NCBI GenBank assembly: GCA_964556225.1
Contig: CAZKVJ010000026.1
Location: forward strand, 1 to 38,456
Reading direction: 5' to 3'
Length of the DNA stretch: 38,456 nt
DNA from: CAZKVJ01 sp964556225
GTDB lineage: Bacteria; Actinomycetota; Acidimicrobiia; Acidimicrobiales; Ilumatobacteraceae
Positions 7,811 through 15,782 of the stretch are shown here, piece after piece. The translations under genes were made by a program, and so were the position numbers. Numbering within the stretch: the first letter of the stretch is position 1; every line of letters starts with the position of its first letter. The notes under the pieces are model-generated. The model searched no databases and was not told where the DNA came from. It was given only the letters and a program-made list of their open reading frames with translations.

Positions 7811-8797
7811 TCAGCGGGGTGCCAGCGCCGCACGCAGGCGGTCGTTCACGATCGCCTCGGCCTCGCTGATGATCCGCTCGATCAGCTCCTGCACCGTCGG
7901 GATGTCGTGGATGAGCCCCTGCGCCATGCTCGCCCAGTAGAGCCCGAGTGAGAGGTCGCCGGTGCGCATCACCTCCATGCCCTTATCGCCGCGGACCAGC
8001 TCGACGACGTCGGCGAAGGTGGCACCGGGTTGCGACAGGCGGCGCACCACCTCGTCGGAGACCTCGCTCTTGGCCACGCGGGCCGTGTTGTGGAGGCTGC
8101 GGAAGATGAGGTTCGTCGAGCGCTCGTCGTTGTCGAGGTAGGCCTGCTTGACGTTCGGGTGGATCGGCGCCTCGACGGTGGCGCAGAAGCGGGTGCCCAT
8201 GTTGATGCCGTCGGCACCGAGCGCCAGCGCCGCGACCAGGCCGCGGCCGTCGGCGAAGCCGCCGGACGCGATCATCGGGATCGACACCTTGTCCGCGGTG
8301 CAGGGAACGAGGACGAGCCCGGGGATGTCGTCCTCGCCGGGGTGGCCGGCGCACTCGAAGCCGTCGATCGAGATGGCGTCGACCCCCTTGCGCTCGGCCG
8401 ATGCGGCGTGGCGCACCGCGGTGCACTTGTGCACGATCCGCACCCCGTGGGGCTTGAGGTACTCCCAGATCTCGGCGATGGCGGCGGTGCCGGCCGTCTC
8501 GACGATCGTGACCCCGCCCTCGACGATGGCTCGCGCGTAGCCGAGGTAGTCGGGGGAGTGGCGTGTGGGGAACACCGTGAGGTTCACACCGAACGGGCGG
8601 TCAGTCATGGCCCGGCACCGCTCGATCTCGTCGCGGAGGGCGTCGGGTGTCGGCTGGGTCAAGCCGGTGAGGATGCCGAGGCCGCCGGCATTGGAGACGG
8701 CGGCAGCCAGCTCGGCGACGCCCACCCCGGCCATGCCACCCTGGACGATGGGGTGCTCGATCTCGAGCAGCTGGGTGATCCGTGTGGTGAACGGCAT
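7811..8797 (-). CDS. Nitronate monooxygenase / NPD-family FMN oxidoreductase
   Basis: 328 aa. The N-terminus MPFTTRITQLLEIEHPIVQGGMAGVG, the GGLGILTGL loop, the ERKGVDAISIDGFECAGHPGEDDI stretch with the conserved His, and IPMIASGGFADGRGLVAALALGADGINMGTRF are typical of class I nitronate monooxygenase (2-nitropropane dioxygenase) family TIM barrels, close also to FabK. It is FMN-dependent and cytosolic; in actinobacterial catabolic clusters these genes often act on CoA-linked or nitroalkane substrates not yet defined. GGGAG lies 5 nt before the ATG. It is convergent with the ferredoxin remnant, with 3 bp between stops. Confidence 0.92.
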   Translation of the reverse strand: MPFTTRITQLLEIEHPIVQGGMAGVGVAELAAAVSNAGGLGILTGLTQPTPDALRDEIERCRAMTDRPFGVNLTVFPTRHSPDYLGYARAIVEGGVTIVETAGTAAIAEIWEYLKPHGVRIVHKCTAVRHAASAERKGVDAISIDGFECAGHPGEDDIPGLVLVPCTADKVSIPMIASGGFADGRGLVAALALGADGINMGTRFCATVEAPIHPNVKQAYLDNDERSTNLIFRSLHNTARVAKSEVSDEVVRRLSQPGATFADVVELVRGDKGMEVMRTGDLSLGLYWASMAQGLIHDIPTVQELIERIISEAEAIVNDRLRAALAPR

Positions 8798-9040
8798 ATC
8801 GGCTCCCGGGTCGAGATGGCAAACAGTGTAATGATCTGAGACGACCGGGTAGGGCCCGACGGCTCAGACGGCGAGCCAGACGGCGGTCCGGCGCCCGCAC
8901 CGCTCGGCGAGGGCGCAATCGCCGAACTCGTCGACGTTCCGGACCTCGAGGTCGCCCGAGCTGATGTCGGCGGACACCTTGGCGAAGCTGGCGCGCGAGC
9001 CTTCGCCGAGCACGAGGGCGCCGACGACCCCGACTGCCCG
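8798..9040. other. Intergenic region with no intact gene
   Basis: A minus-strand frame ending at 8864 gives DLEVRNVDEFGDCALAERCGRRTAVWLAV, which has the feel of a protein C-terminus, but I cannot assign it and it has no start of its own. On the plus strand the frame of the response-regulator remnant is open here without recognisable receiver motifs. Confidence 0.4.
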
Positions 9041-9475
9041 ACGAAGGTCCTGGTCCTCACCACCTTCGACCTCGACGAGTACGTCTTCGCGGCCATGCGC
9101 GCCGGCGCCAGCGGGTACCTCCTGAAGGACACGCCGGCCAAGGATCTCGTCGCCGCGGTGCGGGTGGTGGCCCCGGGCGACGCGCTGCTGTCGCCGTCGG
9201 TGACCCGGCGCCTGAGCGAGGAGTTCGCCCACCGCCCCGAGCCGGTCGTCGCCCCGTTGCCCGTCGAGCTCACCGACCGCGAGCGCGAGACGCTCGAGCT
9301 GCTCGCCCGCGGGCTGAGCAACCGCGAGATCGCGGCGGCGATGTACATCGGTGAGGCCACGGCCAAGACCCAGGTGAGCCACCTCCTCACCAAGCTCGGC
9401 GTGCGCGACCGGGCCCAGGCGGTGGTGTTCGCCTACGAGTCCGGCCTGGTGCGCCCCGGCGTGACGCCGGACTGA
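9041..9475 (+). pseudogene. NarL/LuxR response regulator remnant lacking most of its receiver domain
   Basis: In frame from about 9041 it reads TKVLVLTTFDLDEYVFAAMRAGASGYLLKDTP, the end of a receiver domain (the TTF and K of LLKD are conserved), then a short linker and a full LuxR helix-turn-helix: LTDRERETLELLARGLSNREIAAAMYIGEATAKTQVSHLLTKLGVRDRAQAVVFAYESGLV. The phosphoacceptor Asp, the DD pair and the first three strands are absent; upstream codons in frame show no receiver motif and no clear start. The first ATG is at 9095. The DNA-binding domain alone could still be made, but with no phosphorylation control. No sensor kinase is adjacent, as would be usual for this family. Confidence 0.8.
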
Positions 9476-9482
9476 TCAGCGC

Positions 9483-9926
9483 TCACCCGAGGGTGACCGA
9501 CCCATCCTCGTGAATCGGCCACGCCGGGTTGTGCGCCACCTCCCAAGGGTGGCCCTCAGGGTCGACGAACACCCCCGAGTACCCGCCCCAGGCGGTCGGT
9601 GCCCCGGTCCGGGCGATCGTCGCGCCAGCGGCGCGTGCGGCCTCGATCACCTGGTCCACCTCGGCTGGCGACCTCACGTTGTGGGCGAGTGTGATGCCAC
9701 CCCATCCGCCGCCGTCGGTGACAGCGGTGTCCGCTGCCAGGAGGTCGCGCCCCCACAGGGCGACGACCATGCCGCCGGCTTGGAAGAACACGACGTTCCC
9801 GTCGGGCGACGATCCCTCCCAGCCGAGCGCTTCGTAGAAGCGTCGGGCGCGCCCGACGTCCCGGACGCCCAGCGTGACGAGGGAGATCCGCTGTTGCACC
9901 GGCGCAGTCTCACACGTGCCCTTCAC
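9483..9926 (-). CDS. VOC/glyoxalase-family protein
   Basis: 147 aa single-subunit VOC fold. Marks are ISLVTLGVRDVGRARRFYEALGW at the start, VVFFQAGGMVVALWG in the middle, and YSGVFVDPEGHPWEVAHNP near the end, where the Glu of WEVAHNP is a usual metal ligand. These are metal-dependent lyases, dioxygenases or resistance proteins; the substrate cannot be told. The GTG at 9926 overlaps the stop of the GNAT gene by GTGA (9923-9926), which supports this start and says the two proteins are made together. Confidence 0.88.
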   Translation of the reverse strand: MKGTCETAPVQQRISLVTLGVRDVGRARRFYEALGWEGSSPDGNVVFFQAGGMVVALWGRDLLAADTAVTDGGGWGGITLAHNVRSPAEVDQVIEAARAAGATIARTGAPTAWGGYSGVFVDPEGHPWEVAHNPAWPIHEDGSVTLG

Positions 9927-10534
9927 TCGAAGTCGATGCGCATGACGACCCTGCGTTTCGTCGGCTGGCTGACCTCGGTGAACCCGGCCCGGGCGAACAC
10001 GGACCGGCTGCCGACGTAGAGCTCACCCCAGGCGACGTCCTCGTCGGGATGGGTGATCATCGGGTACGCCTCGATCGCACGGGCGCCGCGCTCGCGGGCG
10101 AAGTCGACCGCGGCGCGGGCGAGAGCGGTGCTCACGCCCCTCCGGCGGAACCCGCTGCGGGTCACGAAGCACGTGACGGACCACACCGTGGTGTCGCGGC
10201 GGTCCTCGGACCGCCCGGCCCAGGGGATGCGCTTGGTGAGCAGTCGCGGGTACTCCGTGCGCGGCTCGACCGCGCACCAGCCGGCGGGCTCGCCGTCGAG
10301 GTAGGCGACGAGGCCCGAGGTCGTCGCCGACTCCGGGTGGCCGCACTCGGTCTGCTCGCGCAGGCGATGGGCCTTCTCCTCGACGGGGACCGAGCGCCAG
10401 TCGCGGTTGGGGATCTTGAACCACTGGCACTGGCAGCGGGCCGGGTCTCCACGCGTGCCGAACACGGCTTGGAGATCCTCCCACGAGGCTTCGTTGGCCG
10501 GGACGACCACGATGCCGTCGGCGCTGTCGCTCAC
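9923..10534 (-). CDS. GNAT-family N-acetyltransferase
   Basis: 203 aa from a GTG at 10534. An N-terminal segment RCQCQWFKIPNRDWRSVP is typical of a GNAT subfamily with paired cysteines. The acetyl-CoA loop is GFRRRGVSTALARAAVDFARERGA, and the C-terminal strand is SRSVFARAGFTEV. A longer upstream frame exists but has no family similarity and would run across the palindrome at 10561-10604. It is translationally coupled to the VOC gene through GTGA and faces a divergent SRPBCC gene. Substrate unknown. Confidence 0.88.
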   Translation of the reverse strand: MSDSADGIVVVPANEASWEDLQAVFGTRGDPARCQCQWFKIPNRDWRSVPVEEKAHRLREQTECGHPESATTSGLVAYLDGEPAGWCAVEPRTEYPRLLTKRIPWAGRSEDRRDTTVWSVTCFVTRSGFRRRGVSTALARAAVDFARERGARAIEAYPMITHPDEDVAWGELYVGSRSVFARAGFTEVSQPTKRRVVMRIDFE

Positions 10535-10560
10535 GGCGACCGACGCTAGTCCGCCACCGT

Positions 10561-10604
10561 GTTTGGTCGACTTGCACGCGCATTTGCTGGCAAGTCGACC
10601 AAAC
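10561..10604. repeat. Perfect 15-bp inverted repeat in a divergent intergenic region
   Basis: GTTTGGTCGACTTGC at 10561-10575 and its exact reverse complement at 10590-10604 are separated by 14 nt. It sits between the divergent GNAT (start 10534) and SRPBCC (start 10680) genes, so it cannot be a terminator for either. It may be an operator or a 5' hairpin. Confidence 0.85.
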
Positions 10605-10679
10605 GTAGGGGTCAGAATGTTGAGGTCGCGGCCGGCTCGACCAGCTCGACTGCCACCTCCAGACCGTGAAGGAGCCGTG

Positions 10680-11165
10680 ATGACCACCGCCGTCGACCCG
10701 ACGCTCGACCTCGTGCTCGAGCGCGTCGTTCCCATCGCTCCAGAGCACGTCTGGGCGGCATGGACCCGACCCGAGCACCTCACCCAGTGGTTCACGCCCG
10801 CACCGTGGACCACGCCCGAGGCCGAGATCGACCTGCGTCCGGGTGGGATCTTCCGCACGGTGATGCAGTCGCCGGAAGGCGAGCGCCACGACAACAGCGG
10901 CTGCTACCTGGAGGTCGTGGACCAGCGGCGCCTGGTGTGGACCTCGTCGCTGGGCGCCGGCTACCGGCCCAACGACTTCGCCGAGGGCGGCTTCCCGTTC
11001 ACGGCCGAGATCACGTTGGAGCCGGTCGACGCAGGGACCCACTACACGGTGACGGTCAGGCACGCCACCGCAGCGCACTGCACCGAGCACGCCGAGATGG
11101 GCTTCCACGACGGCTGGGGCGCAGCGCTCGACCAGCTGGTGGCGTACATGAGCGCCCGGTCGTAG
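10680..11165 (+). CDS. SRPBCC / AHSA1-type (START-like) domain protein
   Basis: 161 aa with LERVVPIAPEHVWAAWTRPEHLTQWFTPAPWTTPEAEIDLRPGGIFRTVM near the start and FPFTAEITLEPVDAGTHYTVTVRHA, then GFHDGWGAALDQLVAYM at the end, the standard pattern of Activator-of-Hsp90 homologue 1-like (SRPBCC) proteins that bind hydrophobic ligands. Many sit beside an ArsR repressor; none is present here. AAGGAG at 10669-10674 places the start at ATG 10680. The palindrome 75 bp upstream may control it. Its stop is 5 bp from the stop of the convergent hydrolase remnant. Confidence 0.88.
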   Translation: MTTAVDPTLDLVLERVVPIAPEHVWAAWTRPEHLTQWFTPAPWTTPEAEIDLRPGGIFRTVMQSPEGERHDNSGCYLEVVDQRRLVWTSSLGAGYRPNDFAEGGFPFTAEITLEPVDAGTHYTVTVRHATAAHCTEHAEMGFHDGWGAALDQLVAYMSARS

Positions 11166-11170
11166 GGCGG

Positions 11171-11744
11171 TCAGCGCGCCGCCGTCGCGTCGCGAAGGGC
11201 GGCGACCATCCGGTCCGTGAAGTCCTGCATCGAGGGTGCGCTCGGTGCCATCCGGTCGGCGGCGTGGTACATGCCGGGTACGACGTACAGCTCGCATGGC
11301 ACACCCGCGGCGCCGAGACGGTGGGCGTAGTCGACGCACTCGTCGTGGAACAGGTCGATGTCGCCGACGCCGATCCACGCCGGCGGGAGGCCGCGGAGGT
11401 CGTCTCGGCGCGAGGCCGAGGGCATCGGCGTTGGCGTGGGTCCACTCGAGGGCGGCGATGCAGTCATCCAGCCCGGCAGGGAAGGGGTTCTCCGGGGCGA
11501 GCCGGTAGTCCACGCTGATCACGACGACGCTCGCGTCGGCGGCCATGCGCTGGCACTGCTCCGCCGACTGCTCGGGACGGCCCATCACGAGTCCGCCGCC
11601 ATGGATCCAGACGAGCGCGCCGCGCAGCTGCACCCGAGCCGGGTCGTCGTGGACCAGCAGGCGCACGGCCGGCCGGTCGGCGAGGCCGGCGAGGGCGGTG
11701 AGGAGCGCGACCGGGCGGTGGCTCGTGACGGGTGGGCGTGGCAC
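11171..11744 (-). pseudogene. Alpha/beta hydrolase (HSL type) with the catalytic serine region deleted
   Basis: From ATG 11744 the frame reads the HSL-family oxyanion motif GALVWIHGGGLVMGR, then VVVISVDYRLAPENPFPAGLDDCIAALEWTHANADALG. The family then needs the nucleophile elbow GDSAGG; here the homology jumps, in another frame, to DDLRGLPPAWIGVGDIDLFHDECVDYAHRLGAAGVPCELYVVPGMYH, which carries the catalytic Asp and His and runs to the stop at 11171. The break is near 11405-11420. So the middle of the gene, with the serine, is missing and the reading frame is shifted. The 5' end is only 11 bp from the GH3 start on the other strand. Inactive if the sequence is right. Confidence 0.85.
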
Positions 11745-11755
11745 AGTCGCACGCT

Positions 11756-13951
11756 ATGCAGGGTTCAGATGGTGGACCGGTGAGGATCACGACCTTCGAG
11801 GACGCGCGGCGCGCGGTCCACGACGGTGCCGACGAGGTCGAGGTGGCGCGGCGCCTCGTTGCCCAGCTCACGCCGGAGGAGCGGCTGTGGTGCCTGGACG
11901 GTGATGCCCCCACGTGGGCCGGGCTCGCGTTCCTCGGCGAGGGTGGGTACCACCAAGCACCGTTCCTCGCTGCGCAGGTGGAGCGGGTCGGGCTGCCCGG
12001 CATCGCCTTCGCCGACGGGCCTCGCGGCAGCGTCATCGGCAACGGCACCTGCTTCCCCGTCTCGATGGCCCGGGGCGCCTGCTGGGACCCGGCGCTGGAG
12101 GAGCGCATCGGCGACGCCATCGGTCGCGAGCTGCGTGCGGCGGGCGCCACGCTCACCGGCGCCGTGTGCGTGAACGTGCTACGTCACCCGGCGTGGGGGC
12201 GGGCCCAGGAGACCTACGGTGAGGACCCGCACCACGTCGGTGCGCTCGGCGCGGCCTTCACCCGGGGCCTGCAGCGCCACGTGCTCGCCTGCGCCAAGCA
12301 CTTCGCGTGCAACTCGATGGAGAACGCCCGCTTCTCCGTGGACATCGAGGTCGACGAGGTGGCCCTGCACGAGGTGTACCTGGCGCACTTCCGGCGCATC
12401 GTGGACGAGGGCGTGGCGTCGGTGATGTCCGCCTACAACTCCGTCAACGGTGAGTGGTGCGGCCAGAACCGCTCGCTGCTCACCGACGTGCTCCGCGACG
12501 AGTGGGGCTTCGCCGGCTTCGTCATCAGCGACTGGATCTTCGGCCTGCGCGACGCGGCGACGTCGCTGGCGGCCGGCCTCGACATCGAGATGCCGTACCG
12601 GATGGTGCGCGCCCAGCACCTGCCCGGCGCGCTCGAGCGGGGCGACGCCTCGTGGGACGACGTCGACACGGCGGTGACCAGGGTGGTGGCCACGCTGTTG
12701 CGCTTCGACGACGTGCTGTCGGCGCCGTCACCACCCGGTGACGTCATCGGCTGTGCCGAGCACCGGGCACTGGCGCGAGAGGTCGCGGCGCGCTCGGCGG
12801 TAGTGCTGCGCAACGAGCACGTCGACGGCGCGCCGGTGCTGCCGTTGCGCCCGGATGCCCGAGTCGCGGTGATCGGCCGGCTCGCTGACGCGGTGAACCT
12901 GGGCGACGGCGGCTCGAGCGACGTCTGGGACCACGACTGTGACACCGTGCTCGCCGGCCTGCGCGCCGCCATGGCCGGCGTCGTCCACGACGACGGCTCG
13001 GACCTGGGGCGCGCAGCTGCCATCGCCGCCGGCGCCGACGTCGCGCTGGTGGTGGTCGGCTACACCGCGCTCGACGAGGGCGAGTACATCGGCGACACCG
13101 ACCCGGAGCTTGGCCGGCTCTTCCCCGACGCCGATGAGCCCGACGTCGTCGCCCGGTTCCAGGCTGCGCTCGCAGACCTGGTGCCGATGCCTCGGCCGCA
13201 GCGGCTGGCCGCCCGCCCGCGAGGGTTCAGCGTCGGCGGTGACCGTGCTTCGCTGCGCCTGCCCGATGGTGACGTGGCGCTCATCCGGGCGGTGGCCACC
13301 GCCAACCCGCGCACCGTCGTCGCGATCCAGGCCGGCAGCGCGGTCGTGATGACCGAGTGGGTCGACGGCGTCGCCGCGGTGGTCCAGTCGTGGTACGGCG
13401 GCTGCCGCGCCGGTGCCGGCCTGGCCGACGTCCTCGTCGGTGCCGTCAACCCGTCGGCCCGGCTGCCGTTCTCGATCCCGGTCACCGAGGCTGACCTTCC
13501 CCCGTTCGACCGTCACGCCACCCGGTTCCGCTACGACCGCTGGCACGGGTGGTGGCACCTGCGCCGCACGGGTACCCAGCCGGCGTTCCCGTTCGGCTTC
13601 GGGTTGTCGTACACGACGTTCGCAGTGGACGGCGTCGAAGTGACCGTCGACGGCGACGCGCTCGCCGTGCGCGGCTCGGTGCGCAACACCGGTCCACGGG
13701 ACGGCGCCGACGTGGTACAGGTCTACGCCATGCTCCCGGACGCCGAGGCGCCCGAGCGCCTGGTCGGCTTCACCCGCGTGGAGGTCGCGGCGGGGGAGTC
13801 TCGGCCGTTCTCGCTGCGCGTTCGCGTCGACCGTCTCGCCACACGCGACCCGGTCGCGCATGTGTGGCAGGCGCCGGCCGGTCGGTATCGCATCACCGTC
13901 GGGCGCCACGCCGGCGACCCGGCCGCCGCCATGGTCGACGTCGAGATCTGA
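11756..13951 (+). CDS. Glycoside hydrolase family 3 (beta-glucosidase type)
   Basis: 731 aa from ATG 11756. Order: GH3 barrel with FADGPRGSVIGNGTCFPVSMARGACWDPALEERIG, ETYGEDPHHVG, the KHF of ACAKHFACNSMENAR, SAYNSVNGEWCGQNRSLLTDVLRDEWGFAGFVISDW with the nucleophile Asp at about residue 259; then the alpha/beta sandwich; then a C-terminal fibronectin-III-like domain (VRNTGPRDGADVVQVYAMLPDAEAPERLVGFTRVEV). It should cleave terminal beta-linked glucose or similar sugars. No signal peptide is seen, so it is probably cytosolic and works on imported oligosaccharides. Starts at 11732 and GTG 11780 are also possible. The divergent hydrolase remnant begins 11 bp away. Confidence 0.93.
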   Translation: MQGSDGGPVRITTFEDARRAVHDGADEVEVARRLVAQLTPEERLWCLDGDAPTWAGLAFLGEGGYHQAPFLAAQVERVGLPGIAFADGPRGSVIGNGTCFPVSMARGACWDPALEERIGDAIGRELRAAGATLTGAVCVNVLRHPAWGRAQETYGEDPHHVGALGAAFTRGLQRHVLACAKHFACNSMENARFSVDIEVDEVALHEVYLAHFRRIVDEGVASVMSAYNSVNGEWCGQNRSLLTDVLRDEWGFAGFVISDWIFGLRDAATSLAAGLDIEMPYRMVRAQHLPGALERGDASWDDVDTAVTRVVATLLRFDDVLSAPSPPGDVIGCAEHRALAREVAARSAVVLRNEHVDGAPVLPLRPDARVAVIGRLADAVNLGDGGSSDVWDHDCDTVLAGLRAAMAGVVHDDGSDLGRAAAIAAGADVALVVVGYTALDEGEYIGDTDPELGRLFPDADEPDVVARFQAALADLVPMPRPQRLAARPRGFSVGGDRASLRLPDGDVALIRAVATANPRTVVAIQAGSAVVMTEWVDGVAAVVQSWYGGCRAGAGLADVLVGAVNPSARLPFSIPVTEADLPPFDRHATRFRYDRWHGWWHLRRTGTQPAFPFGFGLSYTTFAVDGVEVTVDGDALAVRGSVRNTGPRDGADVVQVYAMLPDAEAPERLVGFTRVEVAAGESRPFSLRVRVDRLATRDPVAHVWQAPAGRYRITVGRHAGDPAAAMVDVEI

Positions 13952-13956
13952 GCGGT

Positions 13957-13985
13957 GGGATGTGGGGTCGGGGGGTGAGGCGGGG
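13957..13985 (+). other. G-quadruplex-forming tract at a convergent gene junction
   Basis: Four G-runs (13957-13959, 13964-13967, 13970-13975, 13982-13985) with loops of 4, 2 and 6 nt match the usual G3+N1-7 rule. It fills the 40-bp gap between the convergent GH3 and P450 stops. Confidence 0.6.
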
Positions 13986-13991
13986 TGGCGG

Positions 13992-15224
13992 TCAGGCGAT
14001 GTCGTACGTCACCGGCAGACGCTTGAGACCGCCGACGAAGAGGGTCTGCATCTCGGCGGGCTCGCCGGCCAGCTCGATGGAGCGCAGCCGGGGGATCAGC
14101 TCGGTGAGGAGCGCTTTGATCTCCATCCGGGCGAGCATGGCGCCGAGGCAGTAGTGCACACCGAACCCGAACGCCAGGTGCTTGTTGGGGGAGCGCCCGA
14201 CGTCGAAGCGGAACGGGTGATCGAACACGTCCTCGTCGCGGTTGGCGGACGGGTACGAGAGCAGCACGGCGTCGCCGGGTCGGAACGTGTGGTCGCGCAA
14301 GGTGTACTCGGTGGTGCAGTTCCGCATGAAGTGCTTGACTGGTGTGACCCAGCGGATGATCTCGTCGACCGCGGTGGGGATCAGCGACGGGTCGTCGCGC
14401 AGACGGGCGAGCTGGTCGGGGTGCTCGATCAGGGCCTGCATGCCGCCCGCCATCGCCGAGGCGGTGGTGTCGTGGCCGGCGGTGGCGACGATCACGTAGT
14501 ACGAGATCTGCTCCATGATCCCGATCGGCACGCCGTCGATGCTGGCGTTGGCGATCACCGACGCCAGGTCGTCGGTGGGCGCTGCCTTGCGGGCCTCGGT
14601 GAGCGCGGTGAAGTAGACGAAGAAGTCCTGGATGACCGCCATCAGGTCCTCGAGCGACGTCCCGCGCGACAGCTCCGGATCCGAGGAGCCGAACAGCTCC
14701 TGGGTGAGCTGCAGCATGCGGGGGTAGTCGGTCTCGGGCAGGCCCAAGATGGCGAGGATCACCTGCAGCGGGTACTGCATGGCGATGTCGCGTGCGAAGT
14801 CGCAGCGGCCGCCGAGCTCGACCATCCGGTCCGCCGAGAGCTGTGCCAGCGTCGCGAGACGGCCCTCGAGCTTGGCCAGGTTCTTCGGCAGGAACCACTC
14901 GGCGGCGAGCCCGCGATAGTTGCGGTGGTCGGGATCGTCCATGTGGATGAGCGTGCGGAGGAGGTCGCCCTGCTCCTCGCGGATGCGGTCGGCCTCCAAG
15001 GGGCCGAGCACCGGACGCGGCGCGTTCTCCCACTCCTTGTTGTGCAGCTCGATCTCCAGCACGTCGGCGTGCTTGGTGAGGGCGTAGAAGGGTGGGAACT
15101 CCGGGTGCTCCACGAGGTGGATCGGGTCCTCGCGGCGCAGGACGGCGCAGGCCTCGTGGAACCACTTCGGATCGGCGTACGCCTCCGGCGTCACGAAGAC
15201 CAGGCCGGCTTCAGTCGGTGTCAT
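13992..15224 (-). CDS. Cytochrome P450 (CYP125/CYP142-like by eye)
   Basis: 410 aa. I helix VIVATAGHDTTASAMAGG, ExxR DEIIRWVTPVKHFMR, haem loop FGFGVHYCLGAMLAR with the cysteine at about 359. The RWVTPVKHFMR stretch and the N-terminal part resemble the actinobacterial CYP125/142 group that oxidises steroid side chains, but that subfamily placement is by eye only. ATG 15224 has GGGAGAG upstream; a longer open frame up to 16391 is a chance extension into opposite-strand genes. It is divergent from the GFA-family gene and shares a short intergenic region with an operator-like repeat. It needs a ferredoxin partner from elsewhere. Confidence 0.95.
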   Translation of the reverse strand: MTPTEAGLVFVTPEAYADPKWFHEACAVLRREDPIHLVEHPEFPPFYALTKHADVLEIELHNKEWENAPRPVLGPLEADRIREEQGDLLRTLIHMDDPDHRNYRGLAAEWFLPKNLAKLEGRLATLAQLSADRMVELGGRCDFARDIAMQYPLQVILAILGLPETDYPRMLQLTQELFGSSDPELSRGTSLEDLMAVIQDFFVYFTALTEARKAAPTDDLASVIANASIDGVPIGIMEQISYYVIVATAGHDTTASAMAGGMQALIEHPDQLARLRDDPSLIPTAVDEIIRWVTPVKHFMRNCTTEYTLRDHTFRPGDAVLLSYPSANRDEDVFDHPFRFDVGRSPNKHLAFGFGVHYCLGAMLARMEIKALLTELIPRLRSIELAGEPAEMQTLFVGGLKRLPVTYDIA

Positions 15225-15258
15225 CGTCTCTCCCGTGTGTCGCAATCCCGCGGTGAAG

Positions 15259-15287
15259 GTAACTGCCAGGCAGCGGCGCAGTGTTAC
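15259..15287. promoter_or_regulatory. Possible operator between divergent P450 and GFA genes
   Basis: GTAACTG at 15259-15265 and CAGTGTTAC at 15279-15287 form an imperfect inverted repeat between the two divergent starts (15224 and 15297), the size and place of a TetR-family operator. No regulator gene is adjacent. Confidence 0.35.
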
Positions 15288-15296
15288 TTTGCGGCC

Positions 15297-15701
15297 ATGT
15301 CGCTCAGCGGGCGGTGCCTCTGCGGTCAGGTCAGCTACGAGATCGCCGGCGACGTGCTCGCCACCGTCGTCTGCCACTGTGACCACTGCCAGCGACAGAG
15401 CGGTGGCGCCTTCTCGGTCAACCTGATCGTGCACGAGAGCCAGATGTCGGTGTCGGGCGCGCTCACCACGTTCGAGGACCGTGGTGAGCACGGCGATGCC
15501 GTCTACGTCCACCGCCGGTTCTGCGGTCAGTGCGGCTCCCCGATCCTGTCGGCGCTGGTGGAACCGGCCGGGGTGCTGGCCGTGAAGGCGGGGACGCTCG
15601 ACGACCGCTCGGAGGTGTCGCCCACCGTCGAGGTGTGGTGCGACCACCGCCAGCCGTGGGTGGAGCTCCCCGGGATGGTGACGTCGCTCGCCAGGGAGTG
15701 A
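15297..15701 (+). CDS. GFA / CENP-V family zinc protein
   Basis: 134 aa. Cysteine pairs GRCLCGQVSYE at the start (C7, C9), CHCDHCQRQSGGAFSVN next, and RRFCGQCGSPI further on are the zinc-binding and structural cysteines of the glutathione-dependent formaldehyde-activating enzyme (Gfa)/CENP-V fold. Actinobacteria have mycothiol instead of glutathione, so a thiol-formaldehyde role is uncertain; most members have no proven activity. Starts 72 bp from the divergent P450, with an operator-like repeat between. Confidence 0.9.
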   Translation: MSLSGRCLCGQVSYEIAGDVLATVVCHCDHCQRQSGGAFSVNLIVHESQMSVSGALTTFEDRGEHGDAVYVHRRFCGQCGSPILSALVEPAGVLAVKAGTLDDRSEVSPTVEVWCDHRQPWVELPGMVTSLARE

Positions 15702-15782
15702 CGCCCCACCCGCAGGGCCACCGTCACGCCCGTCAGCCCGGTGCACCGGCCGGTCGGCTCGCAGTGCGCCAGGATGAGAGGG

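Noticed and set aside
10023..11744. 573-residue open frame on the minus strand
   Set aside because: Its first 110 residues belong to the broken hydrolase; the rest is antisense to the SRPBCC gene and out of frame with the GNAT.
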